From Paenibacillus endophyticus (lineage in GTDB: Bacteria > Bacillota > Bacilli > Paenibacillales > Paenibacillaceae), in contig NZ_JACHXW010000012.1 in the NCBI RefSeq assembly GCF_014192395.1, positions 1 through 64,000 on the forward strand: DNA of 64,000 nt, read 5' to 3'. Shown here in pieces: positions 27,479 to 36,531 of the stretch; position 1 is the stretch's first letter; each line of letters opens with the position of its first letter. Both the position numbers and the translations under genes were made by a program. A model generated the notes under the pieces. It did not search any database, was not told the DNA's origin, and saw nothing but the letters and a program-made list of their open reading frames with translations.

Positions 27479-28627
27479 TTAATTAGGCATCCAGATTCTG
27501 AAATTCCCGCTTAAGGCAAGCATCGCGAATAAATACAAACAATTATCGTAGTATCTGCGCTCTCCTGTTCGAAGCGGAGTTTGCCATAGTAAATCGACCA
27601 TAACTTTGGCATTAGGGCCATCGGCTGAAGCAAGGGAGGCCATTGCATTCGTTGCCAATAAACCTACCGGATGCAAGGATTTCTCTTCAAATGGCTCGCC
27701 AGCAATCGTGTATCGACGATAGTCGGAGGGGGAAATGTCCGCAAAAAATGCTTGTATGCGGTTTGCTTCTTCTCGCTGCCATTCATCCACGCCAAACCAT
27801 TCCGTATCTAAACCAATGTTAGCGGCGACACGGTAGGAGTCACTGAAAAAGTGCCCGTATCCGCGTTCATTGTTTGGCGTACCATCATAATAAGCATATT
27901 CCGGTGCCAGCCCCGTTGCCTGGTGGCATGACAGCTGTAAATAACTCCGGCTAGCTTCTGCAGCTTTTCCCCAAAATTCACGGTCTTCCGGGTTCGCCCA
28001 AAGCGCGAACAAATCATAAAAATGCGGCAAGTGATAGGACGGATCAGAAAAATCACAATTAGGTATGAATTTGATTAAGTGATTGCTCGGCTCCCACATC
28101 GGGAAACCATCATTATTCTCTCCCTTATGGACACAGGCGTGAAGGAGATTCCTTGCTTGGACGCTGTAATCAAATGGAGCGAGTCCATCACCCCAGCGAT
28201 GCGAAGCAAAGAAAAGGGCAAGCGCAAAATACTCCTCGCCGTCAGGCGCAGGACCGTTAGACCGTTTAGTTCCGTCGATCTCGCATGACCAAGCGAAATA
28301 ACCCGCATTTTCGCCATTCTCCATATACATATAAGACATGGTCCAACTCCAGATGCGATCGAAAATATCTTTGCGCCCCATTTGTACAGCCATCATCATG
28401 CCATAAGACATGCCTTCGGTTCGTACGTCAAGGTTCCCCGTATCAAGCAGATATCCCATGTTTTCCCCTGCTTCATAATAAATCCTTGTATCATCATCGC
28501 CTTCAAATAGTTTGTCCCATGTATCCTTGACGCGCTTTTCAATCTCTTCATTATGATATCCGAACTGTTCGAATAAATTTCGGTACTTGCCCGTATAATA
28601 AGCCCCGGTTCCTAAAGCTTTCATCAT
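27479..28627 (-). CDS. Reducing-end xylose-releasing exo-oligoxylanase (GH8)
   Basis: ATG 28627 follows GGAGGG; an upstream extension to 28663 lacks one. The 382-residue protein has no signal peptide and so acts inside the cell on imported xylo-oligosaccharides, removing xylose from the reducing end. Numbering matches Bacillus halodurans Rex almost exactly: general acid E71 (RTEGMSYG), base D263 (HFFSDSYRVA) and H319 in EEKSLHP, the histidine that in Rex sets reducing-end specificity. The remaining fold (LDTGNLDVRTEGMSYGMMMA, PAPDGEEYFALALFFASH) is nearly identical to that enzyme. No xylan transporter lies nearby. Confidence 0.93.
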   Translation of the reverse strand: MMKALGTGAYYTGKYRNLFEQFGYHNEEIEKRVKDTWDKLFEGDDDTRIYYEAGENMGYLLDTGNLDVRTEGMSYGMMMAVQMGRKDIFDRIWSWTMSYMYMENGENAGYFAWSCEIDGTKRSNGPAPDGEEYFALALFFASHRWGDGLAPFDYSVQARNLLHACVHKGENNDGFPMWEPSNHLIKFIPNCDFSDPSYHLPHFYDLFALWANPEDREFWGKAAEASRSYLQLSCHQATGLAPEYAYYDGTPNNERGYGHFFSDSYRVAANIGLDTEWFGVDEWQREEANRIQAFFADISPSDYRRYTIAGEPFEEKSLHPVGLLATNAMASLASADGPNAKVMVDLLWQTPLRTGERRYYDNCLYLFAMLALSGNFRIWMPN

Positions 28628-28821
28628 TACTAATCCCTCCAAGCTTCTTCGTATACCATTCAAATTTTACCTTGCGACAAGCGTCATGCCAACCCAACAA
28701 TCTATATGCCTTTCTTTTAAAAATATAGGGTTTTGGTTTATCCGTTGGATACGTCTGTATAGGAAAGCAGTCATTGGCAGAGATTAGAACTATGACTTTT
28801 ACAAGAATTGGGGGATCTGCA

Positions 28822-29460
28822 TTGAATCAGCTCAGTTGCGACGAATCGCCGATGAAAGAACAATTGAAGCAGCAGTTATCTGAAATAACAAATGCGCTTC
28901 AGCATAGCTTATCGCTCATAGACGATGACAACCATTGCTTATTAAGTGATTTTGAAGAGATCCGAGAATCCTTCAAACAAGCAGAAAGCGTCGCTGCATC
29001 CTTTTATTTGAGATGCTATTTATCCGCGTTCTCGATTGATTACACGGCCATTTCCTTAACCATCCAGCATTTGTCCACTAGGAGACATGGCGCCTTAATC
29101 ATGATTCAGAGAAAGGAACCTCTGCACACCTTTATCCATTCCGGCATCGCAATTGGCGCTCAGCTCAGCCATTCCTTGTTGGAATCCATCTTTTATCCCG
29201 GGAATCCTCTTCACGACGGAGCCGTTTTGATCATCGAGAACCAAATCGTATCGGCGGCTAATGTGCTTCCCGTTTCGACGGTTAGCGTTGATGGCAAAAA
29301 GCTAGGCACGCGCCATCGAGCGGCAATTGGTTTGTCGGAACAGACTGATGCACTCGTTATCGTCATTTCGGAGGAGAGCGGGCAATCTTCCTTCGCATAC
29401 AAGGGCAGCTTGTATCCAGTAAGCTTTTCCATAGCTAAGGGACTTCTAACGAACAGCTGA
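28822..29460 (+). CDS. cdaS: Diadenylate cyclase, CdaS-like
   Basis: TTG 28822 has a GGGGGAT box; TTG 28774 is a plausible earlier start. The product of about 212 residues matches the size of B. subtilis CdaS. It has an N-terminal two-helix autoinhibitory segment (about 1-60) and a DAC domain with the active-site motifs LHDGAVLI and GTRHRAAIGLSE. It converts two ATP to c-di-AMP. The lack of membrane helices (unlike CdaA) and of DNA-binding tail (unlike DisA) points to the sporulation-specific CdaS class, which acts in the forespore and affects germination. Monocistronic. Confidence 0.88.
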   Translation: MNQLSCDESPMKEQLKQQLSEITNALQHSLSLIDDDNHCLLSDFEEIRESFKQAESVAASFYLRCYLSAFSIDYTAISLTIQHLSTRRHGALIMIQRKEPLHTFIHSGIAIGAQLSHSLLESIFYPGNPLHDGAVLIIENQIVSAANVLPVSTVSVDGKKLGTRHRAAIGLSEQTDALVIVISEESGQSSFAYKGSLYPVSFSIAKGLLTNS

Positions 29461-29721
29461 GCGTATATCCATTAGAGCGATGATCAGATAGAGGGAAGTT
29501 GCGGATGCAGCTGCATTCCATTTATAATGGTGGAGTAGAGGAGGCGATAGAAATGGCAAATCATATTGCCGGAATAATACGCTGCTCATGCAAAGCCTAA
29601 TAGAGGGCGATACTTTGCATGGGGCATGACTGATTGAAAGTCGCCCGTTTTACGCTTATATCGTTTCTAATAATGGCTTTGCACCTTATAATTCCGAATA
29701 TAAATAAGGGGCTGAGAAGCG

Positions 29722-30378
29722 ATGATCCAACCATTTATTAGAAACCATCAATTCAATGTAGTGAAAAAACAAACAAATTTGCTGCAAACAGCCTGCAACA
29801 CCGTATCTGACCCACGGGTAGTAGACGCGGTTCGTTCCAGCACGGTTGCCAAAATCATAGAAGCCTTCCCTCATGCGAAGGAGTTAGAGCTGCTAAGCTT
29901 AACAAAGCTGTCAGCGCTAAAAAAGACGGAAGAATTCCAGCATTATTTGCATGCATTAGAAGCACAAATGATGGAATGGACCCCCGTTACGGCCGCACAG
30001 ATTAAGAAGCTGTTTCCTAAAGTGAAAAAGCTGAAGCTGCCGGATTTGACCTCTTATGATTATCGCTATTTGACATATTTAGGCTGGACCGATGTCGCAG
30101 CAAATCGAATGTTCCTGTTATATCGCCAAGATGAGCAGCTCATTGGGATTGAGGGTAGAATGACCCCCGTTCATAAGAAAGGAGTTTGTTTCTTGTGCAA
30201 TCGCCACGCAGAGGTAGCCTTATTCTCGGCAGTAACGAAGTTCAAGCCAGCTAACGCTTCGCCCGATTACTACAAAGCAATTGGCAATTACATGTGTGTG
30301 AGCAGCGAAGCTTGCAACAGCCATATTGCCGATGTAACCGCCTTGGAGAAATTTATCGGAGTAGTGATGGGAAAATAG
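29722..30378 (+). CDS. FusB/FusC-type EF-G-binding protein
   Basis: The 218-residue protein has the FusB layout: an N-terminal helical bundle (from IRNHQFNVVKKQTNLL), the KLPDLTSYDYRYLTYLGWTD hinge and a C-terminal four-cysteine zinc finger (CFLCN at about 151-155 and MCVSSEAC). FusB proteins bind EF-G and free stalled EF-G-ribosome complexes, giving fusidic acid resistance. Chromosomal homologues in soil Firmicutes may serve translation recovery rather than resistance. RBS is weak (GGGGCTGAGAAGCG). Confidence 0.85.
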   Translation: MIQPFIRNHQFNVVKKQTNLLQTACNTVSDPRVVDAVRSSTVAKIIEAFPHAKELELLSLTKLSALKKTEEFQHYLHALEAQMMEWTPVTAAQIKKLFPKVKKLKLPDLTSYDYRYLTYLGWTDVAANRMFLLYRQDEQLIGIEGRMTPVHKKGVCFLCNRHAEVALFSAVTKFKPANASPDYYKAIGNYMCVSSEACNSHIADVTALEKFIGVVMGK

Positions 30379-30439
30379 GATTATGTACTATTGAACAAAC
30401 TTTAACCGCAATCATAAAGTGGTCATAAAGCAATAATAG

Positions 30440-30493
30440 AAAGGCTTGCCTTCTTGCAATGGTGCTTATACCAAGCAAAAGGCAAGCCTTTTT
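30440..30493 (+). terminator. Terminator after FusB-like gene
   Basis: Long stem AAAGGCTTGCCTT/AAGGCAAGCCTTT with a GCTTGG inner pairing and T tail. Confidence 0.8.
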
Positions 30494-30585
30494 CGTAATG
30501 ATTAGGCCATTTGCGGATCTATTAGAATGTTCCATCCATATGATATTGAAAAACGAGTGCTAGGAAATATCAAGGAGGAACAAGA

Positions 30586-31137
30586 ATGGCGTTTAAGAGT
30601 ATACGGCTTGAGAAACAAGTCTGCTCCAAAATTGTATGTAAAAAAACCGTTATTAAAAAGACTATCTCTAATAGAGCCATTCGCAGAAAGCCTGTATGCA
30701 AAAGAGTTGCCGTTAAGCTTCCCAAAATACGAAAATCAGCTTTCCATGCAATAGCAGGCAACGATCAATCGATAATGGATGCCACTATCACAAAGGTTAG
30801 ATATCAGGCAGAGTTGTTGGACCTAAACAACGAATACAATGCCTCTACGTCAACCTTTCAGCCGAAGCAAAACGGGATCTATACGCTTCAAGCAACCATT
30901 CTGTTTGAATCGATGACGCCAACAGCAATAACTCTAAATCTAGACATTCTAATAAATGGCATCCCGCGGATCTCAGATCAAGAAAGCTTCACTACTCGTA
31001 CAGGAATAATAGATGCTTCTGGAATCGTGCAGTTGAAGACACATGATCACGTCGAGGTATTCGCTAGAGCTATCGGTGAGAGCGGGGATATACGAAGTGG
31101 TCTGTCATCACGGTTTGAAGGCGCTAGAATAAGTTGA
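30586..31137 (+). CDS. C1q/BclA-type jelly-roll protein with basic N-terminus
   Basis: AAGGAGG precedes the ATG. The 183-residue product opens with about 50 residues that are very rich in Lys and Arg with four Cys (C13, C18, C38 pattern) and no signal peptide. Residues 52-183 have the C1q/TNF-like pattern seen in BclA-type spore glycoprotein tips: SAFHAIAG, LDLNNEYNASTSTFQPKQNGIYTL, and a DHVEVFARA strand. Such domains trimerise on spore or cell surfaces. A spore-coat role would explain the missing signal peptide; this is inference. Confidence 0.65.
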   Translation: MAFKSIRLEKQVCSKIVCKKTVIKKTISNRAIRRKPVCKRVAVKLPKIRKSAFHAIAGNDQSIMDATITKVRYQAELLDLNNEYNASTSTFQPKQNGIYTLQATILFESMTPTAITLNLDILINGIPRISDQESFTTRTGIIDASGIVQLKTHDHVEVFARAIGESGDIRSGLSSRFEGARIS

Positions 31138-31195
31138 TGCTCCAGCCATAGCCTGGATTTGAGGTGGCATGTAATCTGCTAATTCAAACATTTAA

Positions 31196-31248
31196 AAGAA
31201 CCCATGTAGCAAGATAGGGAGCTCGTGCAAGTTACGGGTTCTTTTTTT
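31196..31248 (+). terminator. Terminator
   Basis: AAGAACCC/GGGTTCTT outer stem followed by seven T, after the C1q-like gene. Confidence 0.65.
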
Positions 31249-31336
31249 GAGCCTATAGTCGCTGGTATTCCTAATAACTTGGAATTGCATACATTTTCCG
31301 TAGGAATGCATCTTATAGCTCTGGCAAATCACTCTC

Positions 31337-31342
31337 TATAAT
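31337..31342 (+). promoter_or_regulatory. -10 box of the alpha-1,3-glucanase gene
   Basis: Perfect TATAAT with a poor -35 (TATAGC at 17 bases). A start of transcription near 31349 would put the GAAAGGAGGG element close to the mRNA 5' end. Confidence 0.45.
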
Positions 31343-31356
31343 GAGAATGTGTGACA

Positions 31357-31385
31357 GAAAGGAGGGAGCAGCTGCTATGCCGTAA
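31357..31385 (+). promoter_or_regulatory. STAB-SD-like leader element with two-codon ORF
   Basis: GAAAGGAGGG is a perfect Shine-Dalgarno sequence but the following ATG (31377) opens a two-codon ORF only. It is about 150 bases before the real start. In Bacillus thuringiensis cry3A a like sequence at the mRNA 5' end stabilises the transcript. Confidence 0.5.
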
Positions 31386-31441
31386 ATGTTCGCAAGGGAG
31401 AGAAGGCTTATCACGCAACTAACGCTGCTTGCATCTCTCTA

Positions 31442-31456
31442 ATTGAAAACGTTACC
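31442..31456 (+). promoter_or_regulatory. Catabolite-responsive element (cre)
   Basis: TTGAAAACGTTACCA fits the cre consensus WTGNAANCGNWNNCW at every defined position. It lies in the leader of the glucanase gene, about 95 bases after the predicted transcription start, where CcpA would act as a roadblock. Confidence 0.6.
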
Positions 31457-31513
31457 AATTCTAGTACAAGTACATGCACTTCTCGTATCAACATCTTATT
31501 AAGGAGGCATATA

Positions 31514-34500
31514 ATGAACAACAAGTATGTTGCATGGCCGCTTATTCTAACAATGCTGCTATCAAGCTTTTTCCTCGCTGCCGGTCCGTTCGATCCCGTA
31601 TCCGCGGCAGGAGGACCGAACCTGACTCTTGGCAAGAACATTACGGCTAGCGGCCAATCCCAAACGTATAGTCCAAACCATATTAAGGACAGCAATCAAG
31701 CTACTTACTGGGAAAGCGCGAACCAAGCGTTCCCGCAATGGATTCAGGTTGATTTAGGCGTTTCTACGAGCATTGACCAGGTCGTTCTTAAAATACCTGC
31801 GGACTGGGGTGCCCGGACACAAACGCTGTCTATCGCAGGCAGCATGAACGGGACATCTTTTGCGAATATCGTTGGCTCGACAGCCTATGCTTTTAATCCT
31901 ACCGCCGGGAATAACTCCGTTACGATCAACTTATCGGCCACAAGCACGCGTTACTTGCGCCTTGAAGTAACCGGGAATACCGGTTGGCCAGCAGCGCAAA
32001 TTTCTGAAATTGAGATCTATGGCAGCGCTGGTCCTACGCCAACGCCTTCAGCAACGCCAATGCCTGCCGGTACGTATCAGGCTGAATCTGCTGCGCTTTC
32101 CGGCGGGGCAAAAATCAATACGGATCACATCGGATATTCCGGTACTGGCTTCGTAGATGGTTACTGGACGCAGGGTGCTGCGACAACCTTTACGGTAAAT
32201 GCACCAGCTGCCGGCAATCGCAATGTAACATTAACCTACGCGAATGCAAGCGGCAGCTCCAAATCCATCAGCGTTTACGTCAATGGCACGAAAATACGGC
32301 AATCTACGCTCCCAAGCCTTGCCAACTGGGATACGTGGGGGACTAGCGTAGAAGTGCTTCAATTGAACGCCGGCAGCAACACCATCGCTTACAAATATGA
32401 TGCTGGAGATTCCGGAAATATTAATCTTGATCAAATCATCGTAGCATCCACAACAACCACTACACCTACGCCAACTTCAACACCAACACCTACATCAACA
32501 CCTACATCAACACCAACACCAACACCTACATCAACACCTACATCAACACCTACTCCTACACCAACGGTCTCGCCAACTACAACTCCGTCGGCACCTCCTG
32601 GCGGCAATATTGCAATCGGTAAACCAATTAATGCAACCACGACTACTCAATCCTTTATTGCTGCAAATGCAAACGACAATGATACTGCCACCTACTGGGA
32701 GGGCGGCAGCTCAAGCATACTTACACTTGATCTCGGAGCGAATCATGACATTACTTCCATCGTGTTAAAGCTAAATCCTTCATCAGCATGGAGCACGCGT
32801 ACCCAAACGATTCAAGTGCTAGGGTCGAATCAGAACACAACGACCTTCAGCAGTCTGGCAGCGGCACAATCGTATACGTTCAACCCTGCCACCCAGAATA
32901 CGGTAACGATTCCGATAACGGCCACGGTTAAGCGGCTACAGCTTAACATCTCAGCTAACTCAGGGGCTGCCGGAGGGCAGATCGCTGAATTCCAAGTATT
33001 CGGTACGCCTTCGCCAAACCCAGATTTAGTTGTAACGGATGTGATATGGTCACCAGCATCACCGATCGAAACAAACGCGATTGTTCTGAACGCGACCGTT
33101 AAGAACATAGGCAACGCAAGCTCGGCAGCTACTACAGTCAACTTTTATCTGAATAATTCGCTTGCCGGTACCGCTTCTGTCGGATTGCTGGCAGCAGGCG
33201 CTGCGACAACGGTGTCTGTAGATGCCGGAACGAAAGCCGCAGCAGCTTATTCTGTCAATGCCAAAGTAGATGAGAGCAATGGCATTATAGAACAAAATGA
33301 TTCCAACAACAGTTTTACAACTACATCGTCACTCGTCGTTGCGCCTGTTGCAAGCTCCGACCTGATCGGAACGACTACATGGACGCCTAGCAATCCAGTC
33401 GCGAGTAATACGGTAACCTTCAATGTTAACCTTAAAAACCAAGGGAATATCGCTTCGGGCAGCGGTGCCCATGGCGTCACGGTCGTTTTGAAAAATGCTG
33501 CCGGCACAACGATTCAAACCTATAATGGCACGTTCACCGGAACTTTAACGGCTGGCGCATCTGTCAATGTCGCTATTCCAGGAACGTGGACAGCCGTTAC
33601 CGGCAACTACACCGTATCTACCACAGTTGCTGCTGATACAAACGAGCTTGCGGTCAAGCAGACGAATAACGCGAGCTCTTCCAATCTTGTCGTTTACTCC
33701 GCACGCGGAGCAAGCATGCCGTATAGCCGATACGATACGGATGATGCAACTAGAGGAGGCGGTGCCAGCCTGCAAGCCGCCCCAACCTTTGATCAAACGC
33801 TCACAGCTTCAGAAGCTTCCGGACAACGCTACGTTGCACTGCCTTCCAATGGATCTTACCTGCAATGGACAGTAAGGCAGGGGGAAGGCGGAGCAGGCGT
33901 AACCATGCGATTCACGATGCCTGATTCTTCTGATGGCATGGGGCTGAGCGGCTCACTGGACGTTTACGTAAATGGAGTCAAAGCGAAAACCATTCCGCTC
34001 ACTTCTTATTATAACTGGCAATACTTCTCAAGCGATCAGCCTGCGGATACGCCAGCCGGTGGCCGCCCGTTATTCCGCTTTGATGAAGTGCATTGGAAAT
34101 TAGATTCCGCTTTGCAGCCAGGCGATACGATTCGCATACAGAAAAGCAATGCAGATAACTTGGAGTATGGCGTAGATTTCCTTGAGATCGAGCCCGTTCC
34201 TGCTGCCCTAGCAAAACCGGCGAACGCGCTGTCCGTAACCGAATACGGTGCAGTAGCGAACGATGGCTTGGATGATCTTGCTGCCTTTGAAGCAACGGTA
34301 ACTGCCGCTGTTGCAACTGGAAAAACGCTTTACATTCCAGAGGGGACCTTCCATATCGGGAATATGTGGAAAATCGGATCAGTCAGCAACATGATCGATG
34401 ATATAACCATTACTGGCGCGGGTATCTGGCATACCAATATTCAGTTTACCAATCCAAACTCAGCTTCTGGAGGCATCTCGTTCAGAGTGGAGGGCAAGCT

Positions 34501-35407
34501 TGATTTCAGCCATATTTACATGAATTCAAAGCTGCGCTCACGTTATCATGAAGGCGCCATCTACAAAGGATTTATGGACAATTTCGGTAAAAACTCAAAG
34601 GTTCACAATGTGTGGGTTGAGCATTTTGAATGTGGATTCTGGGTGGGAGACTATGCGCATACGCCTGCTATTTATGCAGATGGCCTCGTAATCGAGAACA
34701 GCCGTATTCGCAATAACCTTGCCGACGGCGTTAATTTCGCGCAGGGAACGAGCAATTCTACCGTTCGCAATAGCAGTGTACGCAACAACGGTGACGATGG
34801 TCTGGCCGTATGGACGAGTAACGTCAACGGTGCGACAGCAGGTGTAAACAATACCTTCTCGTTTAATACCATTGAGAATAACTGGCGTGCGGCTGCAATT
34901 GCATTCTTTGGCGGAGGCGGACATAAGGCTACTCACAACATCATTATCGACACGGTTGGTGGATCTGGCATAAGAATGAACACCGTGTTCCCGGGCTACC
35001 ATTTCCAAAACAATACGGGCATTCTTTTCTCGGATACCACCATAATTAACAGCGGTACCAGCAGAGATCTTTACAATGGCGAACGCGGTGCGATTGATTT
35101 GGAAGCTTCCAATGATTCCATCAAAAATGTGACCTTCACCAATATCGACATAATCAATACGCAACGAAGCGCCATCCAATTCGGTTACGGCGGAGGCTTT
35201 GAAAACATCGTGTTCAACAACATAAATATTAACGGCACTGGCCGAGACGGCGTCTTAACCTCGCGGTTTACCTCACCGCATCCCGGAGCCGCTATTTACA
35301 CCTATACGGGTAATGGCTCTGCGACATTCAACAACTTAACGACCAGTAACATTGCTCACCCGAATGTCCATTACATTCAGAATGGGTTTGGACTGGTTAT
35401 TCAATAA
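31514..35407 (+). CDS. Secreted alpha-1,3-glucanase (mutanase), GH87
   Basis: The 1297-residue enzyme would hydrolyse alpha-1,3-glucan of fungal walls or dental/plant glucans. AAGGAGG precedes the ATG. Order of modules: signal peptide (1-31); discoidin/CBM32-like (about 35-172); CBM35-like (about 188-312); Thr/Pro linker (about 313-360); second discoidin-like (about 365-498); two CARDB domains (about 503-610 and 614-728); a beta-sandwich (about 735-905); and a right-handed beta-helix catalytic domain (about 915-1297). D1071, D1094 and D1095 have exactly the spacing of the catalytic D1045, D1068 and D1069 of Paenibacillus AglFH1. A cre site and a STAB-SD-like element in the leader suggest carbon control and a stable mRNA. 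Confidence 0.92.
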   Translation: MNNKYVAWPLILTMLLSSFFLAAGPFDPVSAAGGPNLTLGKNITASGQSQTYSPNHIKDSNQATYWESANQAFPQWIQVDLGVSTSIDQVVLKIPADWGARTQTLSIAGSMNGTSFANIVGSTAYAFNPTAGNNSVTINLSATSTRYLRLEVTGNTGWPAAQISEIEIYGSAGPTPTPSATPMPAGTYQAESAALSGGAKINTDHIGYSGTGFVDGYWTQGAATTFTVNAPAAGNRNVTLTYANASGSSKSISVYVNGTKIRQSTLPSLANWDTWGTSVEVLQLNAGSNTIAYKYDAGDSGNINLDQIIVASTTTTTPTPTSTPTPTSTPTSTPTPTPTSTPTSTPTPTPTVSPTTTPSAPPGGNIAIGKPINATTTTQSFIAANANDNDTATYWEGGSSSILTLDLGANHDITSIVLKLNPSSAWSTRTQTIQVLGSNQNTTTFSSLAAAQSYTFNPATQNTVTIPITATVKRLQLNISANSGAAGGQIAEFQVFGTPSPNPDLVVTDVIWSPASPIETNAIVLNATVKNIGNASSAATTVNFYLNNSLAGTASVGLLAAGAATTVSVDAGTKAAAAYSVNAKVDESNGIIEQNDSNNSFTTTSSLVVAPVASSDLIGTTTWTPSNPVASNTVTFNVNLKNQGNIASGSGAHGVTVVLKNAAGTTIQTYNGTFTGTLTAGASVNVAIPGTWTAVTGNYTVSTTVAADTNELAVKQTNNASSSNLVVYSARGASMPYSRYDTDDATRGGGASLQAAPTFDQTLTASEASGQRYVALPSNGSYLQWTVRQGEGGAGVTMRFTMPDSSDGMGLSGSLDVYVNGVKAKTIPLTSYYNWQYFSSDQPADTPAGGRPLFRFDEVHWKLDSALQPGDTIRIQKSNADNLEYGVDFLEIEPVPAALAKPANALSVTEYGAVANDGLDDLAAFEATVTAAVATGKTLYIPEGTFHIGNMWKIGSVSNMIDDITITGAGIWHTNIQFTNPNSASGGISFRVEGKLDFSHIYMNSKLRSRYHEGAIYKGFMDNFGKNSKVHNVWVEHFECGFWVGDYAHTPAIYADGLVIENSRIRNNLADGVNFAQGTSNSTVRNSSVRNNGDDGLAVWTSNVNGATAGVNNTFSFNTIENNWRAAAIAFFGGGGHKATHNIIIDTVGGSGIRMNTVFPGYHFQNNTGILFSDTTIINSGTSRDLYNGERGAIDLEASNDSIKNVTFTNIDIINTQRSAIQFGYGGGFENIVFNNININGTGRDGVLTSRFTSPHPGAAIYTYTGNGSATFNNLTTSNIAHPNVHYIQNGFGLVIQ
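32456..32580 (+). repeat. Tandem Thr/Pro-coding linker repeat
   Basis: Multiple copies of ACACCTACATCAACACC-like 12-18 base units encode a TPTPTS-type interdomain linker of the glucanase. Copy number may vary between strains. Confidence 0.8.
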
Positions 35408-35414
35408 TTATAGG

Positions 35415-35447
35415 GGGAGGGGCGTTCATAGTGCTCCTCCTTTTTTT
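35415..35447 (+). terminator. Terminator of glucanase gene
   Basis: GGAGGGGC/GCTCCTCC stem (one mismatch) followed by eight T. Confidence 0.8.
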
Positions 35448-35555
35448 TGTGCCATGTACCGAATAAGGGAATATATGGACAGTTGCGAGCATGAAGGATA
35501 TATTAAAGCGATGCGCTAGCATCGGTTGAAATGCGAGAATGAGGAGGGAGTACGC

Positions 35556-36251
35556 TTGATCAATGATGTCAAGTGCATAAGTGATTGGCCTCTGGTTACG
35601 ATACCGGGGGGTGAAATCTCATTAAGGGATGATCGCAATAAGACCCGTTGGACGACAGAATTAAAGTCGTTCCAGCTAGCCAAATTCCCCGTAACCGTTG
35701 ACTTCTATCGACTTGTTATGAATCCGTCATCATATCCATCAACGAATGCATCAGACGGAGGCGATAATCCGGTTGTCAATATTTCTTGGAATGACGCCAT
35801 TTCCTTTTGCAACCAACTGTCGATTATCGCTGGTCTTAAAGAATGCTATTCTACAAGCAGCAACGGCGAAACCATCAGCTTTGATGGGAAAGCAGACGGA
35901 TACCGCCTGCCAACGGAAGCCGAATGGCAGCATGCCTGTAAAGCAGGGACAACAGGCTACCGTTATGATGAGCTCGACCATATTGCTTGGTATAAGGAAA
36001 ACGCTGAGGGCAGCATTCATCCAGTAGGCAAGAAAGCCCCTAATGACTGGGGTCTATATGATATGCTCGGAAATGTATGGGAATGGTGCTGGGATCTTTA
36101 TGATGAACAAGTATACGGTTCTTACCGCATCTTTCGCGGTGGAAGCTGGGCGGAAGCGGAAAGAGGCTGCGGGGCAACTTGCCGCCGGCGCAGTCACCCG
36201 ACATTTCGCATCGACGATCTTGGATTCCGATTGGCACGTTCTCATACATGA
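35556..36251 (+). CDS. SUMF1/FGE-fold protein lacking the FGE cysteine pair
   Basis: TTG 35556 follows GAGGAGGGAG; the frame opens at 35526 without a box. The 231-residue protein has the formylglycine-generating-enzyme fold: IPGGEISL, FQLAKFPVTVDFYRLV, PVVNISWNDAISFCNQLS, YRLPTEAEWQHACKAG, LYDMLGNVWEWCWDLY, and RIFRGGSW...DLGFRLA. In true FGE the copper-binding cysteines lie in the RGGSxxC...C segment; here that segment reads SWAEAERGCGATCRRR and the spacing does not fit a bona fide pair. No sulfatase gene is nearby. It may be a non-sulfatase SUMF1 protein of unknown role. Confidence 0.8.
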   Translation: MINDVKCISDWPLVTIPGGEISLRDDRNKTRWTTELKSFQLAKFPVTVDFYRLVMNPSSYPSTNASDGGDNPVVNISWNDAISFCNQLSIIAGLKECYSTSSNGETISFDGKADGYRLPTEAEWQHACKAGTTGYRYDELDHIAWYKENAEGSIHPVGKKAPNDWGLYDMLGNVWEWCWDLYDEQVYGSYRIFRGGSWAEAERGCGATCRRRSHPTFRIDDLGFRLARSHT

Positions 36252-36314
36252 AAAGCCTCGTACGCCATTTTCCTTGTTAACTGGACTATGGAAGCCTCCT
36301 CCATAAAAAAACAA

Positions 36315-36352
36315 GAAAAAGCCTCTTCGATATTGAAAAGAGGCTTTTTCTT
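36315..36352 (+). terminator. Terminator
   Basis: AAAAAGCCTCTT/AAGAGGCTTTTT, 12-base perfect stem with T tail; could serve both strands before the convergent regulator gene. Confidence 0.85.
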
Positions 36353-36531
36353 ATAGTCGAATAAGCATTCGTATAAGAAATGTGTAATATATCCTGACTT
36401 AATTAGATTGATTTATAGTGAGAGAAGATATATATTTATTAATAATAGTATGATTTAGACATAATCAGTATTAATGAGTGTGGAAAGGAGCTGCTTTAGT
36501 CAATCGTTCCAAGCATTTACACCATCATACG

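Noticed and set aside
29552..29599. 15-codon ORF with good ribosome binding site before the FusB-like gene
   Set aside because: A GAGGAGG box precedes MANHIAGIIRCSCKA, but there is no coupling to the next gene and no other support.
32456..32580. CRISPR-like array
   Set aside because: The short repeats encode an in-frame Thr/Pro linker of the glucanase and have no unique spacers.
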